NCBI GenBank assembly: GCA_020024615.1
Contig: JAHHTP010000015.1
Coordinates: 1 to 40,152 of the forward strand
DNA from: Oscillospiraceae bacterium
GTDB lineage: Bacteria; Bacillota; Clostridia; Oscillospirales; Ruminococcaceae
DNA: 40,152 nt
Direction of reading: 5' to 3'
Shown here: positions 7,316 to 15,730 of the stretch, one piece after another
Position numbering within the stretch: position 1 is the stretch's first letter
Layout: every line of letters starts with the position of its first letter
Position numbers and translations under genes: made by a program
Notes under the pieces: generated by a model
What the model saw: only the letters and a program-made list of their open reading frames with translations
Databases searched by the model: none
What the model was told of the DNA's origin: nothing

Positions 7316-7911
7316 AAAAGTGTGCAGGTGTAAAAAAACATTGGTATGATTATCTTTGGATTGTATCCTTAGCTTATCTGGTACTGGGATTTTTCAATAT
7401 TCTTTTTGCATGGCTTGGGCTGCTTTGCTTTTTTATTCCGTTGATTATTGCGATTGCAGGCGGTGGAAAAGCATATTGCAATCGTTACTGCGGACGCGGT
7501 CAGTTGTTTGGCTTGCTGGGTGGAAAGTTTGGGTTATCCCGAAAGAAGGATGTTCCAAACTGGATGAAGAGCAAATGGTTTCGATATGGCTTTTTGATTT
7601 TCTTCTTTATTATGTTTTTCCAGATGCTATGGAATACCTATCTGGTATTCGATGGCGCACAGAATTTGCGTCAGGTGGTTACGCTGCTGTGGACCTTTAA
7701 GGTTCCTTGGCATTGGGCACATCATACCACCAATATTGCTCCATGGGCGGCTCAGTTTGCGTTCGGGTTTTACAGTGTGATGCTAACTTCTACGATTTTG
7801 GGATTCATCACAATGATTTTCTGTAAACCGCGTTCTTGGTGTGTTTATTGTCCGATGGGAACCATGACACAGTTGATCAGCAAAGCCAAAAACGGAAAAA
7901 ATAATATTTAA
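7312..7911 (+). CDS. NapH/PolyFerredoxin-like membrane protein with cysteine motifs
   Basis: 199-residue membrane protein with about four hydrophobic helices (roughly 17-33, 35-50, 88-107 and 150-170). Two conserved cysteine regions are seen: CNRYCGRGQL after helix 2 and CKPRSWCVYCPMGT after the last helix, the Fer4_5/NapH pattern. Proteins of this type pass electrons between a membrane pool and soluble ferredoxins. Its partner reductase is not in the window. It overlaps the ferredoxin stop by four bases, and a strong terminator follows, so this is a two-gene operon. Confidence 0.85.
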   Translation: MKKCAGVKKHWYDYLWIVSLAYLVLGFFNILFAWLGLLCFFIPLIIAIAGGGKAYCNRYCGRGQLFGLLGGKFGLSRKKDVPNWMKSKWFRYGFLIFFFIMFFQMLWNTYLVFDGAQNLRQVVTLLWTFKVPWHWAHHTTNIAPWAAQFAFGFYSVMLTSTILGFITMIFCKPRSWCVYCPMGTMTQLISKAKNGKNNI

Positions 7912-7919
7912 ATAGGTAA

Positions 7920-7946
7920 CGGCAGGAGAAAATCCTGCCGTTTTTG
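7920..7946 (+). terminator. Intrinsic terminator
   Basis: CGGCAGGA (7920-7927) pairs perfectly with TCCTGCCG (7933-7940) around GAAAA, followed by five T. Ends the ferredoxin operon. Confidence 0.93.
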
Positions 7947-7947
7947 C

Positions 7948-7976
7948 TTGTAAAGCTATGTGGTTGGGTGTATAAT
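7948..7976 (+). promoter_or_regulatory. Sigma-A promoter of birA
   Basis: TTGTAA (7948-7953), 17-nt spacer, TATAAT (7971-7976). Starts right after the preceding terminator, leaving a leader of about 60 nt. Confidence 0.7.
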
Positions 7977-8043
7977 TTAAGTAGAAATACGATGATTTAA
8001 GATGTGGAAAGTCAAAACGAGAAGAATGTGAACAGGTGGTAAG

Positions 8044-9018
8044 ATGGCAACAAAAGAAAAAGTATTGGAGCTGTTTGAAAAAAATAAAGGAATTTATTTT
8101 TCAGGAGAAGAAATTGCACAGCTATTAAGTGTTTCCAGAGCGGCTGTCTGGAAAGCTGTGAATGTGTTGCGCAAAGAGGGGTATTCGATTGATGCAGTGA
8201 CGAATAAAGGATATTGCTTATCAGAAAAAACAGATATTTTATCTCCGCAGGGAATTTTCAAATATCTGAATCCGGAATATCAAAATACGAATATTCATGT
8301 GCTGGCAACAGCAGAATCTTCCAATGCTCTGGTTCGTGAAAAAGCTAATGCTGGATGTTTAGAAGGATATATGATTATCGCCAATGAGCAGGTAGCTGGT
8401 AAAGGGCGTTATGGCAGACAGTTTTTTTCACCAGACAAAACCGGTATTTATATGAGTCTATTGCTTCGACCAGTACACTGCCCGGCCACAAAGGCTTTGA
8501 AATTGACAACTATGGCAGCAGTCGCTGTGTGTGAAGCAATTGAGGATGTAAGTAGCCAACAGCCGCAGATCAAGTGGGTTAATGATATTTACATCAAGGG
8601 AAAAAAGGTTTGTGGGATACTGACAGAAGCGTCTTTAAGTCTGGAAAGCGGCATGGTGGAATATGCTGTGCTTGGTGTTGGAATCAATGTGTATCTTCCA
8701 GAAAACGGATTCCCACAGGAACTACAACAGATCGCCGGGGCAATTTTCGATATACCGCAGAACGATATGAAAAATCGGATGACAGCTGCATTTATCAATC
8801 GGTTTATGGATTATTATACTGGAAAAAATAAGGCGGATTACACAGAAAAATATCGGCAATATAGTTTGATTATTGGCAAAACGGTTACGGTTCTTTCCGC
8901 AAATAAAAACAGCAGTGCATTTGTATACGGAATAGATGACGAATGTCGGCTGCTTGTTCGGTATGACGATGGTAGAGAGGATGTTTTATCCTGTGGTGAG
9001 ATTAGCATCCGATTATAA
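8044..9018 (+). CDS. birA: Bifunctional biotin-protein ligase / biotin operon repressor BirA
   Basis: 324 residues, standard for the bifunctional (class II) enzyme. Residues 1-62 form a winged helix-turn-helix (GEEIAQLLSVSRAAVWKAVN, 21-40). The ligase domain shows GKGRYGRQF (119-127), the biotinyl-AMP loop, and KWVNDIYIKGKKVCGI (177-192) with the catalytic lysine. It activates biotin with ATP and attaches it to biotin carrier domains, and as biotinyl-AMP complex represses biotin genes. No biotin synthesis, uptake or carboxylase gene is in the window. Ribosome site AGGTGG at 5 nt. Confidence 0.96.
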   Translation: MATKEKVLELFEKNKGIYFSGEEIAQLLSVSRAAVWKAVNVLRKEGYSIDAVTNKGYCLSEKTDILSPQGIFKYLNPEYQNTNIHVLATAESSNALVREKANAGCLEGYMIIANEQVAGKGRYGRQFFSPDKTGIYMSLLLRPVHCPATKALKLTTMAAVAVCEAIEDVSSQQPQIKWVNDIYIKGKKVCGILTEASLSLESGMVEYAVLGVGINVYLPENGFPQELQQIAGAIFDIPQNDMKNRMTAAFINRFMDYYTGKNKADYTEKYRQYSLIIGKTVTVLSANKNSSAFVYGIDDECRLLVRYDDGREDVLSCGEISIRL

Positions 9019-9022
9019 AAAG

Positions 9023-9051
9023 AAGCAGGCAACATAGAGCTACCTGCTTTT
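9023..9051. terminator. Bidirectional terminator between birA and the cobI-like gene
   Basis: AAGCAGG (9023-9029) pairs with CCTGCTT (9043-9049); T or A runs flank both sides (TTTT rightward, TCTTTTTA leftward). It serves the two convergent genes. Confidence 0.75.
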
Positions 9052-9067
9052 GGTTTGCCAATAGTTA

Positions 9068-9715
9068 TTATTTTTTTACGATAACGGTGGTAAAATAAGA
9101 ATAATCATCTTCCGGAATATCGCTTAAACTGCCTTTCCATTCTTCTTTCATACCAAGATTGCGCACGGCATAAGCATTTCGCTCACCAACAGAGGATTTT
9201 AAATCCGCAAGAGATTTTCCGCTTTTCATAATAATAACATTGTCAGACGGTAATTCCTGATTTGCGTCAAATCGATCCTGAATGATGACGCGTTCACCCT
9301 GTTCGCACAGCGGAATACCAAGTTCGGCAGCTGCAAGACACATGGTGGTAATGCCTGGAACTACTTGGCAAGGATGGCTTTTTTTCACCAGACCCATTAA
9401 ATAGCTGCTGGATGCGTAGACGCTTGGATCCCCAAGCACAGGATATACGATATTATGACCCTTGTCCAGCATGGAAATCAGCTGATCAGCTGCTTGCTGA
9501 TGGGCATTTAACCAGTCTTCTCGATTTCCCTTCATTGGGATATGAACAGGGCAGAGTTTTTTATCTTTCAGCAGATCGCCCAAGGTGTCTGTGACAACAC
9601 TTGAGCCGGTTTTTGCATCAGCAAATACAATAACATCGGCTTCTTGAATCAAGCGGACAGCTTTTATGGTCAATAATTCCGGATCTCCAGGACCGATTCC
9701 AACAAAATATAGCAT
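9068..9715 (-). CDS. cobI: Precorrin-2 C20-methyltransferase-like tetrapyrrole methylase
   Basis: 215-residue SAM-dependent methylase. Hallmarks: GIGPGDPELLTIKAV (6-20), LGDPSVYASSSYL (94-106) and VVPGIT (118-123), closest in pattern to CobI/CbiL, which methylates C20 of precorrin-2 in corrin synthesis. No other cobalamin gene is nearby, so it is an orphan here; a related precorrin methylase activity cannot be excluded. Start: two adjacent ATGs at 9718 and 9715; AAGGAG is 4 and 7 nt away respectively, favouring 9715. The longer frame to 9817 would run through its own promoter and is rejected. Confidence 0.85.
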   Translation of the reverse strand: MLYFVGIGPGDPELLTIKAVRLIQEADVIVFADAKTGSSVVTDTLGDLLKDKKLCPVHIPMKGNREDWLNAHQQAADQLISMLDKGHNIVYPVLGDPSVYASSSYLMGLVKKSHPCQVVPGITTMCLAAAELGIPLCEQGERVIIQDRFDANQELPSDNVIIMKSGKSLADLKSSVGERNAYAVRNLGMKEEWKGSLSDIPEDDYSYFTTVIVKK

Positions 9716-9760
9716 CATATAACTCCTTTGAATGCTTAAAATAAAATGAAATGTAATTTT

Positions 9761-9789
9761 AGTATATCGTATGCGGGTGACTTTGTCAA
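9761..9789 (-). promoter_or_regulatory. Sigma-A promoter of the cobI-like gene
   Basis: TTGACA (9789-9784), 17-nt spacer, TATACT (9766-9761) on the minus strand. Its upstream edge lies about 5 nt from the terminator of the preceding symporter gene. Confidence 0.88.
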
Positions 9790-9793
9790 TCAC

Positions 9794-9822
9794 AAAAAGG
9801 ATGCCCTGAAAAGGCATCCTTT
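9794..9822 (-). terminator. Intrinsic terminator of the symporter gene
   Basis: AAAGGATGCC and GGCATCCTTT (minus strand 9822-9813 and 9805-9796) form a perfect 10-bp stem with a T-rich exit. It isolates the NSS gene from the cobI-like gene just downstream. Confidence 0.93.
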
Positions 9823-9826
9823 CTAC

Positions 9827-11230
9827 TTATTTGAACCAGGTAAATACACCGACAGATTGCAGCAATAAAACTGCCATCATAGCAGGTGCAACATAACGGA
9901 TCATGATACGATATAATTTTTTTCTTTTGAATGCATGACCACTGGATTCCATTTCATCTACAATCCATTTCGGACCAACAATCCAGCCGATTACGATACA
10001 GGAGATCAGCGAAATGAGTGGCATCAGGAAGTTGTTGCTCAGGTAGTCCATAACATCCAGAAGCTGTCCGACAGAACCATTCGGTAAGGTGAGTTCAAAA
10101 TAAAGTGCGTTATAGCCGAGGCAGATCAGAACAGCACCGACAGCAGCAGTAACACCTACAATCAGGCAGGTTTTCTTTCTGGAAATATGAAATACTTCCA
10201 TGCAGTTTCCGACCAGTGCTTCCATAATGGATACACAGGAGGTCAATGCAGCAAACGCAACCATGATGAAGAAAAGAGGACCGATAACAGTTCCAGCTGC
10301 GCCCATGGCATCAAATACTTTCGGCAGAGAAACAAAGATCAGGCTCGGACCCTGTGTCATGCCGTCGGTACCAGAGAAAACATATACTGCCGGAATAATC
10401 ATCATGCCAGCCAGCAATGCAACACCAGTATCAAAAATTTCAATCTGGGAAACAGATTTGTCCAAGTTGACATCTTTTTTTACATAAGAACCATAGGTGA
10501 TCATAATACCCATGGATACGCTTAAGGAGAAGAATAACTGGCTCATGGCATCCATAAGGATTTCCATAAAGCGGGAGAAGGTAAGTCCTTCGAAGTTTGG
10601 AATCAGGTATACACCAAGACCTTGAAGACCGGTTCTGGTAACACCGTTTGCGTCTGTATGCTCTAAGGTCAAGGAGAAAATAGAAATACCGACAATTAAC
10701 AAAACCAAACTAGGCATGATGATTTTTGAGAATTTTTCGATGCCTTTTTCAACACCGCTAAATACAACAAAAGCAGTCAGCGCCAGCATGATCAGCATAA
10801 ATACGATTGGGGATACAGGGGATGTGATAAAGTTTGTAAAGTATCCGTCCTGTGCGGCTGCTTCACTGGCTCCGGTAAAGTATACACAGATGTATTTTAG
10901 AATCCAGCCGCTGATAACAGTATAATATGTGATAATCAGTGCTGGAACCAAGAAGGTGAGTTTACCCAAAAATCCAAATTTTGGATGCAGTGTTTGATAA
11001 GCGCGAATGCTGTTTTGACCGGTTTTTCTGCCGATTGCAATATCGGTTATTAGCAGTGTAAAACCAAAGGTTACAACTAAAATCAAATATACCAGGATGA
11101 ATAAACCGCCTCCGTCTTTTGCGGCGAGATACGGGAATCTCCAGATATTTCCGACACCAACTGCACTTCCGGCAGCGGCTAATACGAATCCGATGGAACT
11201 TTTAAATCCACCTTTTTTTTCCTGCTCCAT
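9827..11230 (-). CDS. NSS-family sodium-dependent amino-acid (neurotransmitter-type) symporter
   Basis: 467 residues with about eleven hydrophobic helices, the size of bacterial NSS carriers such as MhsT. The first helix carries the family signature AAAGSAVGVGNIWRFPYLA (18-36), including the unwound substrate and sodium site. It imports an amino acid or related amine with sodium; the substrate cannot be told from sequence by eye. It is transcribed divergently from an XRE regulator and the two -35 boxes lie in a shared inverted repeat, so regulation by that protein is plausible. Ribosome site GGAG at 8 nt. Confidence 0.95.
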   Translation of the reverse strand: MEQEKKGGFKSSIGFVLAAAGSAVGVGNIWRFPYLAAKDGGGLFILVYLILVVTFGFTLLITDIAIGRKTGQNSIRAYQTLHPKFGFLGKLTFLVPALIITYYTVISGWILKYICVYFTGASEAAAQDGYFTNFITSPVSPIVFMLIMLALTAFVVFSGVEKGIEKFSKIIMPSLVLLIVGISIFSLTLEHTDANGVTRTGLQGLGVYLIPNFEGLTFSRFMEILMDAMSQLFFSLSVSMGIMITYGSYVKKDVNLDKSVSQIEIFDTGVALLAGMMIIPAVYVFSGTDGMTQGPSLIFVSLPKVFDAMGAAGTVIGPLFFIMVAFAALTSCVSIMEALVGNCMEVFHISRKKTCLIVGVTAAVGAVLICLGYNALYFELTLPNGSVGQLLDVMDYLSNNFLMPLISLISCIVIGWIVGPKWIVDEMESSGHAFKRKKLYRIMIRYVAPAMMAVLLLQSVGVFTWFK

Positions 11231-11267
11231 AATAATGCTCCTATCTAAAAGTAATGTATAGTTGTAT

Positions 11268-11295
11268 ATTATATCTCTTTTTTTGTATAAGTCAA
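11268..11295 (-). promoter_or_regulatory. Sigma-A promoter of the NSS symporter gene
   Basis: TTGACT (11295-11290), 16-nt spacer, TATAAT (11273-11268) on the minus strand. Confidence 0.82.
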
Positions 11296-11333
11296 ATCTC
11301 TGTAAGTTTCTTTATAATAAACTCTTGACTTAT
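11287..11333. repeat. Inverted repeat covering both divergent -35 boxes
   Basis: ATAAGTCAA (11287-11295) and TTGACTTAT (11325-11333) are perfect inverted copies 29 nt apart. Each contains the -35 hexamer of one of the divergent promoters. This is the geometry expected of paired operator half-regions or of fortuitous similarity between two sigma-A boxes. Confidence 0.7.
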
Positions 11334-11354
11334 TTTGTTTCGTTATGCTATAAT
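11325..11354 (+). promoter_or_regulatory. Sigma-A promoter of the XRE-YitT operon
   Basis: TTGACT (11325-11330), 18-nt spacer, TGC-extended TATAAT (11349-11354). The transcript would have a leader of about 75 nt. Confidence 0.87.
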
Positions 11355-11437
11355 GTTTTAGTAATATTCTGTTAATAATTAAAAAAGAATGTCTCAATCT
11401 GGGAAAATATATATTCTAAGGAAACATTGGAGTTAAT

Positions 11438-12160
11438 ATGAATGAAATCAATCAATATGTCGGAAAGCAAATTAAAATTCACCGAAAAAATGAGGGACTG
11501 ACCTTACAGCAGCTTGCGGATTTGATTCATAAAAGCAGGGCTACTGTCAGTAAATATGAAAGCGGTGAAATCACACTAGATGTCCAGACGCTGTACGATA
11601 TCAGTAAAGTGTTGCATGTCAATATCAATGAGCTGATTGATTATTGTCCGGTGCGTGAGCAGGAAATCATGGCAATCCCAACCGGATATCGCAGTCCTTT
11701 TTTTGAAGCCAGACGGCTTTATTTCTATTACTATGACGGTCGTCACAATAAGCTCAAAGACGGCATCATTGATATTTATGAATCCAAGGAACAGCAGGGA
11801 GATTATAATGCTTCTCTAACAATTCATGCGGTGACGCCCCACGGCAGAAACAGTGCCATTTATTATACTGGTAAAGTGATTTACAGCGATATGCTCATTC
11901 GTTTTACATTTGTTAATCAGTATAATCGTTTGGATGAGGTGCTACTTTATATCTTTAATCCGTTTGAAATTCGGGATGTGACCGAAGGGCTGCTGTCGGG
12001 CATTTCCAGCCGAGATTTTCTGCCATGTGCGTTTAAATGCTTTGTGACCCTAACGCCGCAGGAACCGACAGATGAATTCTGCAAGCAGCTTTTATTCACC
12101 AATAAAGAGCTGAAGCGCTGGCAGAAGTTAAATATGCTAATTGTAGATAATCATGGTTAA
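11438..12160 (+). CDS. XRE-family helix-turn-helix regulator with unknown C-terminal domain
   Basis: 240 residues. The first 66 are a Cro/CI-type DNA-binding domain (LTLQQLADLIHKSRATVSKY, 21-40, is the HTH). Residues 85-235 form a mixed, aromatic-rich domain I do not recognise, possibly ligand-sensing. It is followed after 13 nt by a YitT gene and faces the NSS symporter gene, so it likely controls one or both of these membrane proteins and itself. Ribosome site GGAG at 5 nt. Confidence 0.9.
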   Translation: MNEINQYVGKQIKIHRKNEGLTLQQLADLIHKSRATVSKYESGEITLDVQTLYDISKVLHVNINELIDYCPVREQEIMAIPTGYRSPFFEARRLYFYYYDGRHNKLKDGIIDIYESKEQQGDYNASLTIHAVTPHGRNSAIYYTGKVIYSDMLIRFTFVNQYNRLDEVLLYIFNPFEIRDVTEGLLSGISSRDFLPCAFKCFVTLTPQEPTDEFCKQLLFTNKELKRWQKLNMLIVDNHG

Positions 12161-12173
12161 AAAGGAGTAAAAA

Positions 12174-13043
12174 ATGAAAGACAAACAAAATTTTAGGCAG
12201 GTATTATTATCGTTTCTTCCAATTATGGCGGGCAACTTCCTTTATGCGTTGACCGTTAAGCTATTTTTGTTGCCGGGCGGACTGGTGGTCGGCGGAACCA
12301 ATGGTATTGCACTGATTATACAACATATTGTTGATATTCCGATTTCCGTATTTGTATTTATTTTTAATATGATTATGCTGGCAATCGGCTTCTTGGTATT
12401 GGGAAAACAGTTTGCCATAACTACCATCGCCAGTTCGTTTTTGTATCCGTTGATGCTGGGATTTCTGGACTGGCTGTTAGGGGATTTTATTTTAACGGAT
12501 GATGTGATATTGTGTACCATCTTTTCCGGACTTGGTATCGGATTGGCTCTCGGATTGGTTATCCGAAATGGTGCATCTACCGGCGGTATGGATATTCCTC
12601 CGCTGATTTTACAGAAGTTATTCCGTATTCCGGTATCGGTTAGTATGTATGCATTTGATGTTTGCATCATTCTGGCACAGGCATTTTTCCGTCCGAAAGA
12701 AAATATTCTTTTTGGTGTTCTGCTTTTGCTGATTTATACGACTGTGCTGGATAGAGTTATGATGCTTGGTGCGACTCGAACCGAAGTGAAGATTATCAGC
12801 AAACATTCTAATGCAATTCGAGAGGCCATTTTAAAACAGATTGACCGTGGTGTGACAATGCTCAACGGTGAAGGTGGCTATTTGAGAGAAGAAACACAGA
12901 TTGTGTTGAGCGTCATTTCCAATCGTGAACTGGCCCGGATGGAGAAACTGATTCATGAAATTGATCCGGAAAGTTTTATGATTATTACTCGGGTAACCGA
13001 AGTCAGTGGACGCGGATTCTCCATGAAGAAAAAATATCAATAA
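12174..13043 (+). CDS. YitT-family membrane protein with C-terminal DUF2179 domain
   Basis: 289 residues: five to six hydrophobic helices over residues 10-195 and a soluble C-terminal domain (about 203-285) typical of DUF2179. Conserved blocks include LLPGGLVVGGTNGIALI and RNGASTGGMDI. The biochemical role of the family is not established; Firmicutes carry several paralogues, and a second one is at 24458-25309. Co-transcribed with the XRE regulator (AAGGAG ribosome site). Confidence 0.92.
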   Translation: MKDKQNFRQVLLSFLPIMAGNFLYALTVKLFLLPGGLVVGGTNGIALIIQHIVDIPISVFVFIFNMIMLAIGFLVLGKQFAITTIASSFLYPLMLGFLDWLLGDFILTDDVILCTIFSGLGIGLALGLVIRNGASTGGMDIPPLILQKLFRIPVSVSMYAFDVCIILAQAFFRPKENILFGVLLLLIYTTVLDRVMMLGATRTEVKIISKHSNAIREAILKQIDRGVTMLNGEGGYLREETQIVLSVISNRELARMEKLIHEIDPESFMIITRVTEVSGRGFSMKKKYQ

Positions 13044-13052
13044 GAAACAGAA

Positions 13053-13093
13053 AACCTCCTGATGGCGTATAATGAGCCGCAGGAGGTTATTTT
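13053..13093. terminator. Bidirectional terminator
   Basis: AACCTCCTG (13053-13061) pairs with CAGGAGGTT (13080-13088), with an inner GGC/GCC extension, T-rich on both exits (TATTTTT rightward, TTTTCTGTTT leftward). Shared by the convergent yitT and MATE genes. Confidence 0.9.
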
Positions 13094-14487
13094 TAAGCTT
13101 CGGTTTTTAATTTTCGGAAGAAGGAAACAGTTAAGCCTATAACGATAAATAGGGCGATGATGTCCGCGATCGGCGCAGCAATCAGTATGCCGAAGATACC
13201 GGTTCCGGCTGCATTTTGTTCCAGAAGTTTTGGAAGAAGAATGGCAAGCGGCGTAAAGCAGATCAGGTCACGAATTAACGAAGAACCAATAGCCTGCAAA
13301 GATCTGCCGATGGACTGGAAGAAGATGCCGGATATTTTAACAACACAGGTGACAATGACGGTAGAAAGATAGATGCGGAAGGTGTAAATAGCAAATTCCT
13401 GATATAGTGCTTTTCCGGTACCAAACAGATTGATGACAATCTGCGGACAGAGTTCAAAAATCAGGGTTGCAATAAAGCCAATAATCAGCGTTACCTTTAG
13501 AACCATAAAATAAGCTTCTTTGACACGGTCCATCCGTCCGGCACCATAGTTGTATCCGAAAATCGGCTGTCCGCCGAGTACAATACCAACAACAATGTTG
13601 TTGATAATGGCGTATACTTTGGTCTGAATACTGAATGCGGAAAGAGGGATATCCGGACCATAAATAGATAATGCACCGTATTTTGCCAACATGATGTTGC
13701 AGACGAGAGCTACTATGACAATGGCAATCTGGGTGATAAAGGTGGATGCACCCATTGATAGGGTTTTCTTTAAGATAGAAAAGCTTGGAATAAAGCTTTT
13801 GAAGGTAAGTCTGAAATTTTTAGGTTTGAAGAAATAGCAGCAACAGAACAGAAAAGAGGCAATTTGTCCAATAACAGTTGCCCATGCAGCACCAGCAATG
13901 CCCCATTTGCAGACAAAGATAAAGATCGGATCAAGAATAATATTGAGTATTGCACCGATTAGCATTGCACCCATTGAATAAGAGGGGCTTCCATCTGCAC
14001 GAATCATACTGTTCATCACATTCATCAGCTGATAAATAGGAAAGAATGCAGCCACAATGGTGAAATATTCTACCGCCATGCTGATGGTATGATTGGATGC
14101 ACCAAATGCATGCATTAGTGGTGTGCGAAAAAGCAGACAGATAATAGTAAAGAGCAGGCTGATAAGAAAGGTTCCGGTCAGACCAGTTCCGACACATTTG
14201 TGAGCATTTAGCGTGTCTTTTCGGCCAGCACAGATACTTAAAAATGCAGCACAGCCATCACCAATGCACCATGCAAAGGCATTTGCAATGCAGATGACCG
14301 GAAAGGAAATGCCGGTGGCAGCATTGCCTAAAAATCCGAGTTCGCTGTTGCCGATAAAAATCTGGTCGACAATGTTGTAAAAAGCACCGATTAAAAGTCC
14401 GGTGACACAGGGAATGGAAAATTTCAGGAGAAGTTTTGATATTTTTTCTTCGCCCAGATATTTGTTTTGCTGAATGGATTCTGACAT
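13093..14487 (-). CDS. MATE-family multidrug/toxin exporter
   Basis: 464 residues with twelve hydrophobic helices in two repeated halves. N-terminal pattern LLKFSIPCVTGLLIGAFYNI followed by VDQIFIGN is typical of the DinF/NorM-like MATE proteins of Firmicutes. These export cationic drugs or metabolites against sodium or protons. Substrate unknown. It is monocistronic: terminators flank both sides. Ribosome site AAGGA at 7 nt. Confidence 0.95.
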   Translation of the reverse strand: MSESIQQNKYLGEEKISKLLLKFSIPCVTGLLIGAFYNIVDQIFIGNSELGFLGNAATGISFPVICIANAFAWCIGDGCAAFLSICAGRKDTLNAHKCVGTGLTGTFLISLLFTIICLLFRTPLMHAFGASNHTISMAVEYFTIVAAFFPIYQLMNVMNSMIRADGSPSYSMGAMLIGAILNIILDPIFIFVCKWGIAGAAWATVIGQIASFLFCCCYFFKPKNFRLTFKSFIPSFSILKKTLSMGASTFITQIAIVIVALVCNIMLAKYGALSIYGPDIPLSAFSIQTKVYAIINNIVVGIVLGGQPIFGYNYGAGRMDRVKEAYFMVLKVTLIIGFIATLIFELCPQIVINLFGTGKALYQEFAIYTFRIYLSTVIVTCVVKISGIFFQSIGRSLQAIGSSLIRDLICFTPLAILLPKLLEQNAAGTGIFGILIAAPIADIIALFIVIGLTVSFFRKLKTEA

Positions 14488-14534
14488 AGTTTATCCTTTT
14501 CTTTATAAAAATTTTTAAGTATATACAAGCATAT

Positions 14535-14563
14535 AGTATAACACAGTTGAATAAATAAGTAAA
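14535..14563 (-). promoter_or_regulatory. Candidate promoter of the MATE gene
   Basis: TTTACT (14563-14558), 17-nt spacer, TATACT (14540-14535), minus strand. The -35 is a modest match. Confidence 0.45.
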
Positions 14564-14583
14564 TCCAATGATGCATAGGCAAT

Positions 14584-14615
14584 AAAAAAGGTACCGATCC
14601 TATACGATCTGTACC
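14584..14615 (-). terminator. Intrinsic terminator of the sulfatase-sialidase operon
   Basis: Minus strand GGTAC-A-GATC pairs with GATC-G-GTACC (14615-14606 and 14599-14590) followed by six T. Confidence 0.92.
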
Positions 14616-14624
14616 TGATAGAAT

Positions 14625-15725
14625 TTAGATTGCTTTGACTTCTTCTGCGGAGAGTTTGCGGATTCTTAAACGGCAGAGCGTACTTTTATCCTCGATACCG
14701 CCTGCACAGTAGGCTAGAAGCATGCTGCCATCAGATAGCTCATGAATGGCGGTGTAGCAGAAGCCGCGTTCCTCATCCGTTTCCAGCAGGGTATAATCCG
14801 AGAAAGTTTTGCCGTCATCGGTGCTGGATGCAGCGACCAGCGGCGTTCTTGCTCCGGTCCATACGGTCCCCAGAATCTCTTTCCGACCGTTGTATAGCGG
14901 AACCGGATTCCAAATAACAAACAGACGATCATCCGACAGGCGCTTCATGCATAGCGGCGAACACGGACTGGTAAAGAATGACGGCTGTGCTTCGGTCCAG
15001 CTTTCTGCTTCGTCAGAGGAAAACAATTCATACTGTGTGCCGAATCCAGTTCGGGACAGACACCATAATCTGCCGTCATGCAGCTGCACCATTCCTGGTT
15101 CCTGTAATCCGCTGTTACAATGTGGAGTGGTTTGGATGGTCGGTTTTTCTTCCATTGTGTTCCATGTATAGCCATCATCATCCGATACAAAGAAAATCAG
15201 CTGGCCTGGGTACATTTTTGAAACATACTGTTCACCGTTTTCGTTGCATGCACATTCGGTTTTATGCCATGCGGACGGAATGACGATTTTTCCATTAGAA
15301 AGACGAATGGCACGGTCGTTGTTGACAACAAAATAGCCTTTCGGATCGCTGCACAGAATAGGCTTGCTCCAAGTCTTTCCTTCATCCGCAGAACGGGTAA
15401 TATAGCAAAGGCACTGATCAACATTGCTTTTGGCAAGGAAAATCATACCGATGTCATCGTTCTGCATACGCAGAAAAGAAACAGACATTAGATTATCAAC
15501 GCCCATCTCCTTTGCTGTGTAGACCGTAAACGGCTCGGAAAAGGTTTCGCCATTATCTTTAGAGACCATGCCATATAGATTTGCTGAGGCATTGTCACCA
15601 GGCTGGGCACCATAGCAGGAATAGACAAATAAAATATCTCCGTTTTTCAGTGTGATAAATGCACCTTCGCTATTGCGGGTGTTGCTTTCGGTTGGAAGCA
15701 GTTCACAGATAATCTTTCCGTTCAT
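14625..15725 (-). CDS. Sialidase-like BNR/Asp-box beta-propeller protein
   Basis: 366 residues, one six-bladed propeller. Five Asp-box-like turns are visible: SKDNGETF, SADEGKTW, SDDDGYTW, SSDEAESW (degenerate) and STDDGKTF. This matches the sialidase/neuraminidase superfamily, but the usual N-terminal RIP motif of sialidases is not obvious, so the real substrate may be another sugar acid. No signal peptide: cytosolic. Its ribosome site lies inside the last codons of the sulfatase gene 5 nt upstream, so both are one operon, pointing to intracellular processing of a sulfated, possibly sialic-acid-like, saccharide. Confidence 0.87.
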   Translation of the reverse strand: MNGKIICELLPTESNTRNSEGAFITLKNGDILFVYSCYGAQPGDNASANLYGMVSKDNGETFSEPFTVYTAKEMGVDNLMSVSFLRMQNDDIGMIFLAKSNVDQCLCYITRSADEGKTWSKPILCSDPKGYFVVNNDRAIRLSNGKIVIPSAWHKTECACNENGEQYVSKMYPGQLIFFVSDDDGYTWNTMEEKPTIQTTPHCNSGLQEPGMVQLHDGRLWCLSRTGFGTQYELFSSDEAESWTEAQPSFFTSPCSPLCMKRLSDDRLFVIWNPVPLYNGRKEILGTVWTGARTPLVAASSTDDGKTFSDYTLLETDEERGFCYTAIHELSDGSMLLAYCAGGIEDKSTLCRLRIRKLSAEEVKAI

Positions 15726-15730
15726 ATTAT

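Noticed and set aside
12242..12670. 142-residue antisense open frame opposite yitT
   Set aside because: Mirror of a real membrane-protein gene; no ribosome site or promoter.
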